A model generated the notes under the pieces. It ran no database searches, was not told the origin of the DNA, and saw nothing but the letters and a program-made list of their open reading frames with translations. A program made the position numbers and the translations under genes. 37,376 nucleotides of DNA. Origin: Lachnospiraceae bacterium. GTDB lineage: Bacteria > Bacillota_A > Clostridia > Lachnospirales > Lachnospiraceae. The stretch lies in the NCBI GenBank assembly GCA_018365895.1, contig JAGZJD010000024.1, positions 1-37,376 of the forward strand. Reading direction: 5' to 3'. Below are positions 27,241-35,212 of this stretch, in pieces (position 1 is the first letter of the stretch; the number at the start of each line of letters is the position of its first letter).

Positions 27241-28515
27241 TTACAATTTTAATATCTCTTCCGCATATTTCTTCACAGACACATCACGAGTTAAATTTTG
27301 AACCAGATTTTCTCTGCTTCTTTTTCCCATCTCATTCACTTTATCGGTACCTGCATTTTCAATAAACCATTTAAGATTCTCCGCTATAGCTTCATAATCT
27401 CCTGGTTCGGAACACAGCCCACCATGAGTCTCTTCAATAATGCAGCGAATTTCACTGTCTTTTTCCAACACTGCTAATACAGCTTTTCCCGCTGCAGCAA
27501 TCCCATAATATTTCGATGGACAGGAAACTCCTTTAATTCCCTTTGCATTTACACACCAGTGAACATCACCCGCATTCAAACTGTAAATCAAATCTGCCTT
27601 GTCCTGATAAGGAATAAACACCACATTGTTCATGTGTTTCTCTTCCTTATATACCACTAGCTTATCCAGCACAGAACCCGCACCAACAAAAGCAAATACT
27701 ACTTCTCTGCCATCAGCAGTTTTAGTCCCCGGCTTCACCTGCTCAATAACTTTCATTATATTCTCAAGGTCATAGTAAAGACCAATGTTACCGGAATACA
27801 TAATAACGAACTTATCCTGCAATCCATACTTTTCCTTGAAGGCTGCTACTTTCGGATGATTGGTTTCCACAGGATAAATCTCGTTCTCATCAATCCAGTT
27901 ATTGATCATCACAGTCTTGGGAACCTTCTTTCCCTTAAAACGATTATGTACTGTCTGAACAAGGTCACGACCAACTGTGATAATCAAATCACTTCGGCGG
28001 CAACTGAACTTATCAAAGAACATCATAGCCCCGGTAATCAACTTGTTTTTGCTGAAATTAACAGCCAGCACTTGTTCAGGGTTGAAGTCCTGAATATTGT
28101 AGATATACTTTGCATGTTTCATCCATTTTCCCCACACCCCAAGAAGTCCTCCAAGGATAGGCGGCTGAGAAATTGAAAATACATAATCCTGCTTACCAAC
28201 CTTAAAAGTCGCAATCATTGCGCCAAAGAAATAGGTTAAAATATTCTTAATACGACTCACGGTATTGGTCTTACTGAATTCCGGCACACGGATTCTCAGA
28301 ATCTTCACACCATTGATACTCTCTCGATAAAACCTCTGCGTTTTATATTCATCTTCAACAGTTCCCAGATAACTGGGTACAACACATATTACTGTAACAT
28401 CAAATTTATCTAACATCCCTTCTGCCAGCTCCCTCAGAATCTGCCCTGTGGACGCTGTATCAGGGATATAATAATGAGCATATATTAGTAATTTTTTCTT
28501 TTCTACCTTGCTCAT
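27241..28515 (-). CDS. WbuB-like family 4 glycosyltransferase
   Basis: 424 aa. N-terminus AHYYIPDTASTGQILRELAE and VTVICVVPSYLGTVEDEY, then PPILGGLLGVWGKWMKHAKY and IYNIQDFNPEQVLA, which together recall WbuB-type transferases of O-antigen clusters. The C-terminal half has FVIMYSGNIGLYYDLENIMK and CPSKYYGIAAAGKAVLAVLE. In WbuB the linked sugar is L-fucosamine or a relative; here, next to Fkp, a deoxy-sugar such as fucose is a reasonable guess, no more. GAGAGGAA lies upstream of the ATG. Confidence 0.88.
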   Translation of the reverse strand: MSKVEKKKLLIYAHYYIPDTASTGQILRELAEGMLDKFDVTVICVVPSYLGTVEDEYKTQRFYRESINGVKILRIRVPEFSKTNTVSRIKNILTYFFGAMIATFKVGKQDYVFSISQPPILGGLLGVWGKWMKHAKYIYNIQDFNPEQVLAVNFSKNKLITGAMMFFDKFSCRRSDLIITVGRDLVQTVHNRFKGKKVPKTVMINNWIDENEIYPVETNHPKVAAFKEKYGLQDKFVIMYSGNIGLYYDLENIMKVIEQVKPGTKTADGREVVFAFVGAGSVLDKLVVYKEEKHMNNVVFIPYQDKADLIYSLNAGDVHWCVNAKGIKGVSCPSKYYGIAAAGKAVLAVLEKDSEIRCIIEETHGGLCSEPGDYEAIAENLKWFIENAGTDKVNEMGKRSRENLVQNLTRDVSVKKYAEEILKL

Positions 28516-28531
28516 CTCTTACGTTCCTCTC

Positions 28532-31500
28532 TCACCACAAAAATTCTCCATCCCACACATCCACTCCGGAATCCTGGAACACCCCTCTCAACCGTGCTCT
28601 CAGTTCTTCCTTCGTAACATCTTTCTTCAAAATCACCTGAAGGAAGCCTCCTCCGCCAGCTCCACAGATAAACTTACCGCCTATCAAGTCTTCGCAGGAA
28701 AGGAAAATCTGGTCAATGCAGGTGTTTGTACAGCCGCTGTCAAGAAGCTTCGACATTTCCCAGTGCTGATTCATAAGCTTTGCAAACTCGTCTATATTGC
28801 TGCGCTCCAGCTCGAAGCGCATGAGAACTGCAAGTGACTGCATCTCTTTTAAAGCGCGGACAGATTCCGGACGGCTGCCAATATAACCACCTACTACATC
28901 GCGCAGAAGATTTCTTGCAAGGCGCCGCTGTCCTGTATAGATCAGGGCGAATCTTTCCTGAAGCTCTTTCTTTGCCTTTTCTTCTATTATCACAGGCTCC
29001 AGATGGATGGTCTGTTCTCCGCCGGGGCGTGTGCTGATAAGCTTCACTCCTGTTGTAAGGCCACCCACCTGATCCTGCCAGCCGCCGCCTGTACTCATAA
29101 TCTGCTCCATGCAGGAAACAGTGGCAAAAATTTCCTGCTGTGTTTTCTCTATTCCGAAAAATTGGAAAAGAGCTTTTACGCACGCTCCGGAAAGGATACT
29201 GCTTGTTCCAAGACCGGAACCTTTTGGAATTCCGACAACCTGTGTGGAAAGGAAGATGCCTCCCCCGAACCCGGTTAAAATATCTTCAAGAGAAACATCG
29301 CCCTCTGTGGGGATAACTCCGCAGGCAATTAAAGCCGCCTTATGTAAGGCAAATAAATCATAAGGATTGTGACAATTTCTGATTTCTTCAATATCTGTTA
29401 CTACGCCGAAGGCTTCCATATCTTCACTGGCAAATTCTATCACCGGCTGCTCCAGCTTTCGAACACATACCTGCACCGGAAGCTTTCCATTGAGGCGAAG
29501 CGCTGCATTCAAAACAATTCCGCCGTTTTCCACACAATACGGAGGAGTATCTGTCCATCCGCCGCCCCAGTTTACTCGAACCGGAAGCTCTACTTTTACT
29601 TCATCTTCTACAATTACCCGCTCCAGATAATCCTGATTGGAAACAGGGCTGTGCTTCAATACTTCTTTTTGGATATATTGAAAACATAAAGTTTCAAAGC
29701 TGCCATAACTTTTACCTTCAAACTTTACTTTATTCATCTTCATATATCTGGAAAGGGCATAATAAATCCTGATTTTAAGGCTGTTTTCTGCCGACTCTGC
29801 ATCGTTTGACAGATTATTGAAAATCCTGTCTGTAATGCCTACTTTTCCGAAAATTTTCAGAGCATCTTTATAATAAACGCCATCCTCAAGCGCCCAGATA
29901 AATTTACTGGAAAGAATCCTGTCCTCAAGCTCATGATACCATTGGAACATACTGTGGATATCTGCTTTATTGTAGCTTTCATTCAGACTCAGGCGCTCTT
30001 TCTTTTTCCAGCGTTCAATCTCGTTTTCCTCTGCCTGACCGCGCACCATCCGGTAAAGAAGAAGCGCATCCTGCAGCGCATCGTATCGTGAATCACATAC
30101 CGTATACAAAGGCAGATCCCACAAAGTTTTTCCCATATCTTCCTTACGCATGTACGGCATAAGGCATTCCATGTCTTCTCCAAGGAAGCTGTTTCCCTTC
30201 TGAAAAAGATTTTTGGGATTATCCTTGACTCCATACACTCTTACAAGATATTTGTTTTCCGGAAGCTGAAGACCATGAACCACTATATTTTCCGGAATTT
30301 CCGTATCTCTTACATACATATTGGAAAGAATGCTTCCACTTCCGATTTTGCATGTACCCAGAACAAAGCTGTTTTCCAGGTAGCACTTTTCTCCTACACA
30401 AACATGTTTCCCCACATAGGAGCCATGCGTGGCATACGTACCTTCTTCTGCTGTGCTTAATATATGTTTTTTCCAGTCAAGGAACTCATAGTCTTCCACT
30501 TCTTCCGTCACAAGGTGAAGAAGCTCTCCCGTTGTTCCAAAATGGATAAATTCTGCAGGCGCAAGGCAGAGAAGCTTCATGGAAAAATCATGGATGGCAT
30601 CCCATATTTTTGTCCTGCATTCCTTTAACTCTTCTGTAAAACTTCCCTCCGGCTGCTCTTTATAATAAGCCTCCAATGTGGAATCGGAAGCCAGCGGATA
30701 TAGGAAATCTCCGTAAAAACTGATTCTTGCCTTTTCATTTACAAATGCGTGATATTTTTCATCATCAATTTTTCCGTCTGTGGAAATCAGCCCAAGAAGA
30801 GCCTCTAATATCTGCGCGTCAAATAATACTGCGCCTGTATCCAGATCTACTTTTCCTCTCTCATTTACCGCTCCCATTTTATGAAGGGATTCTTCTGTCT
30901 GTTTATGGAGGAAAGCTTTGACACAGTCTTTCCCGTCATTAAGAAATACTCCGTGATTTTTTCCAATGGAAACGTCTTCTTTTATGGAAATTGCTGCTGC
31001 CCCATGAAACTGTGCATCTATCTGGAGCGGGTTAAATAAAAGAAGTACGTCTCCTGATAATACCAGCATACCTTCCCGAAATCTGGATGGTACACCGGAC
31101 ATTCCAATAATAAACTCGTCAAATAAAGTAGATGCCCTTCCGTTTGGAAGCTCTCTTGGAACAGGTGAAAACAGCTTGCCCATGGCAGAGTACTGCGGTA
31201 CACGCTTACTGTCTCCTCCTGAATGAATCACAAGAATACGTTTCCCCTCAAAGGGATTTTTGCAGTCAGGCTCCTGCTCGCGTATGTATTTCATCACATG
31301 GAGCGTCGCTCCTCCGGAACCTACTCTCTTACCTTCCGGATCGGGAAGCACCGCATAATGGATTCTGGAGGGAAGAAGCCCTCTTTCCAGTCTGTATGCA
31401 ATCTGCTCTCTGAAATTAGCTGCCTGCTCTTCATTTGAAGCAGTAATAATAAGGTAATCCCAGGTAATAAAATTATCTTTATTTATGCTTCTCTCATAAT

Positions 31501-31567
31501 CTTCCCAGGAATCCCTGTAGGACTGCTGCAAAAAAAGATTTTTTCTCTTCTTGTAAGTATTTTCCAT
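28532..31567 (-). CDS. fkp: Bifunctional L-fucokinase / fucose-1-phosphate guanylyltransferase
   Basis: 1011 aa, close to the ~950 aa of Bacteroides Fkp. The N-terminal half is the guanylyltransferase: WDYLIITASNEEQAANFREQ, then VGSGGATLHVMKYI with the nucleotide-binding glycines near residue 105, ILVIHSGGDSKRVPQYSAMG, and a beta-helix segment (GKHVCVGEKCYLENSFVLG). The C-terminal half is a GHMP kinase: RVNWGGGWTDTPPYCVENGG near residue 645, IPKGSGLGTSSILSGACVKA near 755 (phosphate loop), and GKFICGAGGGGFLQVIL near the end. Together they turn free L-fucose, ATP and GTP into GDP-L-fucose in the cytoplasm, the donor for a fucosyltransferase of this cluster. AAGGAGGAG lies 4 nt from the ATG. GC is clearly higher than in the genes downstream. 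Confidence 0.93.
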   Translation of the reverse strand: MENTYKKRKNLFLQQSYRDSWEDYERSINKDNFITWDYLIITASNEEQAANFREQIAYRLERGLLPSRIHYAVLPDPEGKRVGSGGATLHVMKYIREQEPDCKNPFEGKRILVIHSGGDSKRVPQYSAMGKLFSPVPRELPNGRASTLFDEFIIGMSGVPSRFREGMLVLSGDVLLLFNPLQIDAQFHGAAAISIKEDVSIGKNHGVFLNDGKDCVKAFLHKQTEESLHKMGAVNERGKVDLDTGAVLFDAQILEALLGLISTDGKIDDEKYHAFVNEKARISFYGDFLYPLASDSTLEAYYKEQPEGSFTEELKECRTKIWDAIHDFSMKLLCLAPAEFIHFGTTGELLHLVTEEVEDYEFLDWKKHILSTAEEGTYATHGSYVGKHVCVGEKCYLENSFVLGTCKIGSGSILSNMYVRDTEIPENIVVHGLQLPENKYLVRVYGVKDNPKNLFQKGNSFLGEDMECLMPYMRKEDMGKTLWDLPLYTVCDSRYDALQDALLLYRMVRGQAEENEIERWKKKERLSLNESYNKADIHSMFQWYHELEDRILSSKFIWALEDGVYYKDALKIFGKVGITDRIFNNLSNDAESAENSLKIRIYYALSRYMKMNKVKFEGKSYGSFETLCFQYIQKEVLKHSPVSNQDYLERVIVEDEVKVELPVRVNWGGGWTDTPPYCVENGGIVLNAALRLNGKLPVQVCVRKLEQPVIEFASEDMEAFGVVTDIEEIRNCHNPYDLFALHKAALIACGVIPTEGDVSLEDILTGFGGGIFLSTQVVGIPKGSGLGTSSILSGACVKALFQFFGIEKTQQEIFATVSCMEQIMSTGGGWQDQVGGLTTGVKLISTRPGGEQTIHLEPVIIEEKAKKELQERFALIYTGQRRLARNLLRDVVGGYIGSRPESVRALKEMQSLAVLMRFELERSNIDEFAKLMNQHWEMSKLLDSGCTNTCIDQIFLSCEDLIGGKFICGAGGGGFLQVILKKDVTKEELRARLRGVFQDSGVDVWDGEFLW

Positions 31568-31600
31568 GTCTCCTCCTTATTTCACGCGTTCCATCCGTTC

Positions 31601-33052
31601 TCACACAGAGCCATCTCTTTTAAACACTGCCAGCACGGTTTTTAAAAGAATTTTAATATCCAGACCGATGCTCCAGTTTTCTATATAGCTCTTATCAAGC
31701 TCTACCACTTCTTCAAAATCTGTAATATCACTTCGGCCGCTCACCTGCCACATACCTGTAATTCCCGGTTTAATGGAAAGCCTTGCCCTGTGATGAAGCT
31801 CATATAAGCTTACCTCTCCGATTAAAGGCGGACGTGTTCCCACAAGACTCATATCTCCCTTCAGCACATTAAGGAACTGTGGAAATTCATCAAGACTTGT
31901 TTTTCTGATAAAATCACCGATGCCCGTCTTCTTTGTACCATCCGGAAGCACCTTGTTTCCGATGACTCTCGGGTCAAAATCCAGCTTGAACATTTTTCCG
32001 TCCCCGAGCTTGTTATCTTTCATAAGCTCTGCCTTTCGCGCTTCTGCATCCATATACATGCTTCGAAATTTATACATTTTAAATTTTTTTCCGTTTTCGC
32101 CAACACGCTCCTGAGAAAAGAAAATCGGTCCCGGAGAACTGATATAAATAGCCGGAGCAATAAATACAAAGATAATCCCTGTCAAAATACAGCCTGCCAC
32201 ACCTGCGCAAATATCCATCACCCTTTTGGCAAGAAGCTGTTTCGAGGAAGCATAATTAATGCTTGTTGTAAGAACAGTATAATTCCCGACCTTTTCTACA
32301 ATCTGTTTTCTTGCATTCTGGTGAATCAGCTTTGTAAGGCTGTAGTGAAGCGTTACCCCTGTCTCCGTTAATTTGTCAAGGAAATCCTCGGGACAATGTG
32401 CTCTCTCCGAAACTACAACAAGAACTTCATCGATCCATTCCTGACACACATACATCGGTGTGTTTTCTCCGTCTGCAACAACCTCCACGCCGTCTATTAC
32501 CTGTCCCCTCATATCACAGTCAATAATCGCCGCTCCCGCAATCGTATATCTTGCATAATTATTTTTTTTCATATTGGCAATGGTGTCCTTTGCCATATCG
32601 GCAGTAGTAACAATTAAAAGAGAACGTCCGCCCCCTTCCTCCATTTGTTTGTGCAGAAATTTTTTCCATATTTCTCTGAAAATGTACGTCAGAAAAATAT
32701 ATAAGGGAATCATTGACATCAGAGCCATCCGAGAGTAGCTTCCCCCTTCCTGGATCAAAAACAAATAGATCACTGCCAGAGCGCCTACTATAATTCCATG
32801 ACGCACAGTTATCAAAAACCCCTTATAATGTCCTCTTCTCAATACACTTTTTAAGGTATCCAGTGAAAAAATCACAATTGCATCTGCCAGTACAAGAAAT
32901 ACTGCCATGTTTCGATACAGCAGATTGCCATAAGGATTCCAGCCATTCCCGGCAAACGCATACGAAAGTATAAATGCAAGCTGCAAACTCACCATATCAA
33001 GCAATATAAAATCATAATGTTTCAGCCAGCCTTCTGTTTTCTTTCTGTACAT
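31601..33052 (-). CDS. Initiating undecaprenyl-phosphate sugar-1-phosphate transferase
   Basis: 483 aa. Four to five membrane helices in the first ~130 residues, a nucleotide-binding-like middle (SLLIVTTADMAKDTIANMKK), another helix (VMDICAGVAGCILTGIIFVF), then the catalytic bacterial sugar transferase domain: GPIFFSQERVGENGKKFKMY, KFRSMYMDAE, KTSLDEFPQFLNVLKGDMSL, VGTRPPL and KPGITGMWQVSGRSDI. It matches the WbaP/CpsE family (polyprenyl glycosylphosphotransferase). It transfers the first sugar-1-phosphate to undecaprenyl phosphate and so starts each repeat unit. It is the first gene of the operon, with GGGGAAGG 7 nt before the ATG, behind a promoter and a leader hairpin. Confidence 0.93.
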   Translation of the reverse strand: MYRKKTEGWLKHYDFILLDMVSLQLAFILSYAFAGNGWNPYGNLLYRNMAVFLVLADAIVIFSLDTLKSVLRRGHYKGFLITVRHGIIVGALAVIYLFLIQEGGSYSRMALMSMIPLYIFLTYIFREIWKKFLHKQMEEGGGRSLLIVTTADMAKDTIANMKKNNYARYTIAGAAIIDCDMRGQVIDGVEVVADGENTPMYVCQEWIDEVLVVVSERAHCPEDFLDKLTETGVTLHYSLTKLIHQNARKQIVEKVGNYTVLTTSINYASSKQLLAKRVMDICAGVAGCILTGIIFVFIAPAIYISSPGPIFFSQERVGENGKKFKMYKFRSMYMDAEARKAELMKDNKLGDGKMFKLDFDPRVIGNKVLPDGTKKTGIGDFIRKTSLDEFPQFLNVLKGDMSLVGTRPPLIGEVSLYELHHRARLSIKPGITGMWQVSGRSDITDFEEVVELDKSYIENWSIGLDIKILLKTVLAVFKRDGSV

Positions 33053-33093
33053 AAAATTTCCTTCCCCTTTTTTCTGCTACTCAGCACTTGTGC

Positions 33094-33144
33094 AAAAAAA
33101 GCAGATAAGTTCTCCCTTTATCTGTTTTTCGGTAACTTATCTGC
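33094..33144 (-). terminator. Leader hairpin with U-tract before the capsule operon (attenuator candidate)
   Basis: On the minus strand a perfect 11-bp stem (33144-33134 with 33111-33101, sequence GCAGATAAGTT and its complement) is followed by seven Ts (33100-33094), the form of an intrinsic terminator. It lies between the capsule promoter and the first gene. The loop carries a second copy of CAGATAA (minus strand, 33124-33118) that can pair with the same 3' arm (33108-33102), giving a shorter alternative hairpin. Termination here must be escaped for capsule expression. Confidence 0.65.
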
Positions 33145-33208
33145 TTCGTCTTATGCATAATGTTTCGTCTGTAGCCAGCAGACTTTTCTCTTGTCAAATT
33201 CTGTTTTT

Positions 33209-33237
33209 ATTATAAACCAATTCTGTCGAATTTTCAA
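33209..33237 (-). promoter_or_regulatory. Promoter of the capsule operon
   Basis: On the minus strand TTGAAA (33237-33232), a 17-bp spacer and TATAAT (33214-33209) form a near-perfect sigma-A promoter. The start would be near 33202, leaving a leader of about 150 nt before the ATG at 33052. The rest of the 33053-33399 gap holds the leader hairpin and, on the other strand, the promoter of the next gene. Confidence 0.75.
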
Positions 33238-33361
33238 CCTTACCCCCAAATATCATTGCACAAAATTCCCCACTTAAAAAGCGTTATATATGGCACATTT
33301 TTACATTTGTAATACAAAAATTCTTCATTTATGTTTTTCACTACTTTCCCACTGTAATCTG

Positions 33362-33370
33362 TGATATAAT
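33362..33370 (+). promoter_or_regulatory. Extended -10 promoter of the homocysteine methyltransferase gene
   Basis: TGATATAAT is an extended -10 (TGn-TATAAT) about 30 bp before the ATG at 33400. No good -35 lies 17 bp upstream, which fits an extended -10 promoter. Confidence 0.55.
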
Positions 33371-33399
33371 AAACCAACAAAATGCAAAGGAGAATTATT

Positions 33400-34269
33400 A
33401 TGACAAAAAACGATTTTAAAGAACTGACAAAAAATCCCCTCCTTTTAGACGGAGCTACAGGCTCCAATCTGATGGCTGCCGGAATGCCGCGCGGCGTTTG
33501 TACGGAAACCTGGATTCTAAAGCACAGAGATATTTTAAAAGAGCTTCAGCAGTCCTACGTAAATGCCGGAAGCCGTGTCCTTTACGCGCCTACCTTCGGT
33601 GCAAACCGCATGAACCTCTCTCTTCACCATCTGGAAGAGCATATAAAAGAAATGAATGACGCCCTTGTTTCTCTCGCCAGGGAGTCCGCCAAAGATATGG
33701 CTTTTGTAGCCGGAGATATTACAACAACCGGCAAAATGATGGAGCCTGCCGGAGATTTAACTTACGAAACCGCCTTTGAAGTATATAAGGAACAGATTTC
33801 TTATTTAAGCCAGGCCGGTGTCGATTTTATCATTGCTGAAACCATGATTAATATAGAAGAAACTCTCGCTGCGGTTGATGCAGCCTCTCAGGTATGTGAC
33901 CTCCCTGTCCTCTGCTCTATGACCGTGGAGGCAGACGGAAGTATTTTCAGCGGCGGAAATGCAGTGGAAGCCGCACTGGCTTTAGAAAGCGCCGGCGCTT
34001 CCGCAGTTGGCATCAACTGTTCTGTAGGACCGGATCAGCTTGTTTCCGTTGTACGAAATATCAAAGAAGCAGTCTCTATCCCAGTAATCGCCAAACCGAA
34101 CGCGGGTATGCCCGTAATTGACGATAAAGGCAATGCGGTTTATTCGATGGGAGCGGCTGAATTCGCAAAGCATATGAAGGTACTGGTGGAAAACGGCGCT
34201 TCTATTATTGGAGGGTGCTGTGGAACAACACCGGAATATATCAAGGCAGTGGCAGAAATTTTAAAATAA
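33400..34269 (+). CDS. Stand-alone homocysteine S-methyltransferase
   Basis: 289 aa from the ATG at 33400, with AAAGGAG 8 nt upstream; an in-frame start six codons earlier is at a poorer place. Matches the homocysteine-binding barrel (PF02574) that forms the N-terminal module of MetH: LLLDGATGSNLMAAGMPRG at residues 14-32, VLYAPTFGANR, AETMINIEE, and the zinc cysteines in VGINCSVGP (near 208) and GGCCGTTPEYIKAV (near 274). It transfers a methyl group to homocysteine to make methionine, or works as a separate MetH subunit if partner modules are elsewhere. It is the only clear plus-strand gene here and diverges from the capsule operon. Confidence 0.9.
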   Translation: MTKNDFKELTKNPLLLDGATGSNLMAAGMPRGVCTETWILKHRDILKELQQSYVNAGSRVLYAPTFGANRMNLSLHHLEEHIKEMNDALVSLARESAKDMAFVAGDITTTGKMMEPAGDLTYETAFEVYKEQISYLSQAGVDFIIAETMINIEETLAAVDAASQVCDLPVLCSMTVEADGSIFSGGNAVEAALALESAGASAVGINCSVGPDQLVSVVRNIKEAVSIPVIAKPNAGMPVIDDKGNAVYSMGAAEFAKHMKVLVENGASIIGGCCGTTPEYIKAVAEILK

Positions 34270-34345
34270 TAATATCTCTCTTATGATTGACAAATCTCCA
34301 TATTCAAAGCATATTAGAAACATCTTAATTACTAATATACTTTTC

Positions 34346-34380
34346 AAAAAAAATTCCGCCGCACTCTAAGGGCGGCGGAA
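34346..34380 (-). terminator. Strong intrinsic terminator (minus strand; may also serve the plus strand)
   Basis: TTCCGCCGC (34354-34362) pairs with GCGGCGGAA (34372-34380). Read on the minus strand the stem is followed by eight Ts (complement of 34353-34346). On the plus strand a short ATTTTT follows a few bases later, so it may also end the methyltransferase transcript. Confidence 0.85.
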
Positions 34381-34413
34381 TGGAGATTTTTATGAAGCTT
34401 TCACCTAAACTTC

Positions 34414-34632
34414 CCATGTAGGAAAAGAGTGTATCGGCTGCGGAAAATGCGCACGTTCCCGGAATTACTGCTTCCGCTTTATCTCAACATCTCAGGCAGA
34501 TGAAAAACGCCGGGATTCTTGATTCGGAAAAACAGGGCATGAACGTTATCTACCGAAGTAAAGACGAACGTATTGTAGCGTTGATTGATGTTATTAAAGA
34601 AAACTACTGTAATTCTTCCGCCGCAAACACAT
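34414..34632 (+). pseudogene. Remnant of an ArsR-type winged-helix regulator
   Basis: On the plus strand, after a TAG in the same frame, an open stretch reads AENAHVPGITASALSQHLRQ, then MKNAGILDSEKQGMNVIYRS and a short helix ending ENYCNSSAANT before TAA. The ITASALSQHLRQMKNAGIL part is the recognition helix and the following turn of ArsR-family regulators, and GMNVIYRS is the wing. The N-terminal half of the domain is missing and no start with a ribosome site precedes it. Its end overlaps the Fic gene on the other strand. Probably a decayed gene; no function expected. Confidence 0.55.
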
Positions 34633-35209
34633 AATACCCTTCATAATAATAACTATGGTCAATGCCCTTCATATAAATTTCCCGGTCATTGACCTGATTA
34701 GTCAGCGCATTTTTCAGAAGAAATTTAATTTCAATATCTTTAATCGGACTTCGTTCCATTGCAAGGAGATAATCCTCTTTATCCACTTTGCTCCAGTCAA
34801 CTACATACCCTGTTTCTTTTTTCAGCATTAAATCAAGCCATATTCTTGCACTTCTTCCGTTTCCTTCCCTGAACGGGTGCGCAACATTCATTTCTACATA
34901 TTTTTCCACGATTTCATCAAAAGTTGACTGGGGCATTTTGTCGATACTTTGCAGGGCCGCTTCCAGGTACATAAGCGGGGCAAATCTGAAATTTCCTTTT
35001 GAAATATTGACTTTACGCAGTTCGCCTGCAAAATCATAAATCTCATCAAAAAGATATTTATGAATGTCTGCAAGACTTTTATATGTTCCCGGCTCCAGTT
35101 TTTCCAGAAATCCTGTTTCAAACATTTCGATGGCTTTTCGCTTACTGATTTTCTCTTCTGCTCTTGCCAGTTCCGCAGAATCTGTAATACCCAATTTATT
35201 TTCAAGCAT
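34604..35209 (-). CDS. Class III Fic protein (AMP transferase) with C-terminal inhibitory motif
   Basis: 201 aa. Fic motif HPFREGNGRSAR near residue 111-122, with the catalytic His and the phosphate loop, preceded by the usual FAGELRKVNISKGNFRFAP flap region near 65. Close to the C-terminus is HSYYYEGYYV, which fits the (S/T)-x3-E-(G/N) inhibitory helix of class III Fic proteins such as the Neisseria meningitidis one, where this Glu blocks ATP binding until relieved. It would transfer AMP to a target protein. GAGG lies before the ATG. It starts 3 bp after the Rpn remnant and ends near the strong terminator. No separate antitoxin gene is next to it, as expected for class III. Confidence 0.9.
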   Translation of the reverse strand: MLENKLGITDSAELARAEEKISKRKAIEMFETGFLEKLEPGTYKSLADIHKYLFDEIYDFAGELRKVNISKGNFRFAPLMYLEAALQSIDKMPQSTFDEIVEKYVEMNVAHPFREGNGRSARIWLDLMLKKETGYVVDWSKVDKEDYLLAMERSPIKDIEIKFLLKNALTNQVNDREIYMKGIDHSYYYEGYYVFAAEELQ

Positions 35210-35212
35210 ATT

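Noticed and set aside
28740..29363. Several open frames of 80-150 codons on both strands across the kinase half of Fkp
   Set aside because: They lie wholly within the clear Fkp frame, have odd composition (many Cys, Arg, Ser) and lack ribosome sites; they are shadows of a GC-richer gene.
33382..33399. Earlier start for the homocysteine methyltransferase gene (six extra codons)
   Set aside because: The AAAGGAG ribosome site lies inside that extension and is well placed for the ATG at 33400.
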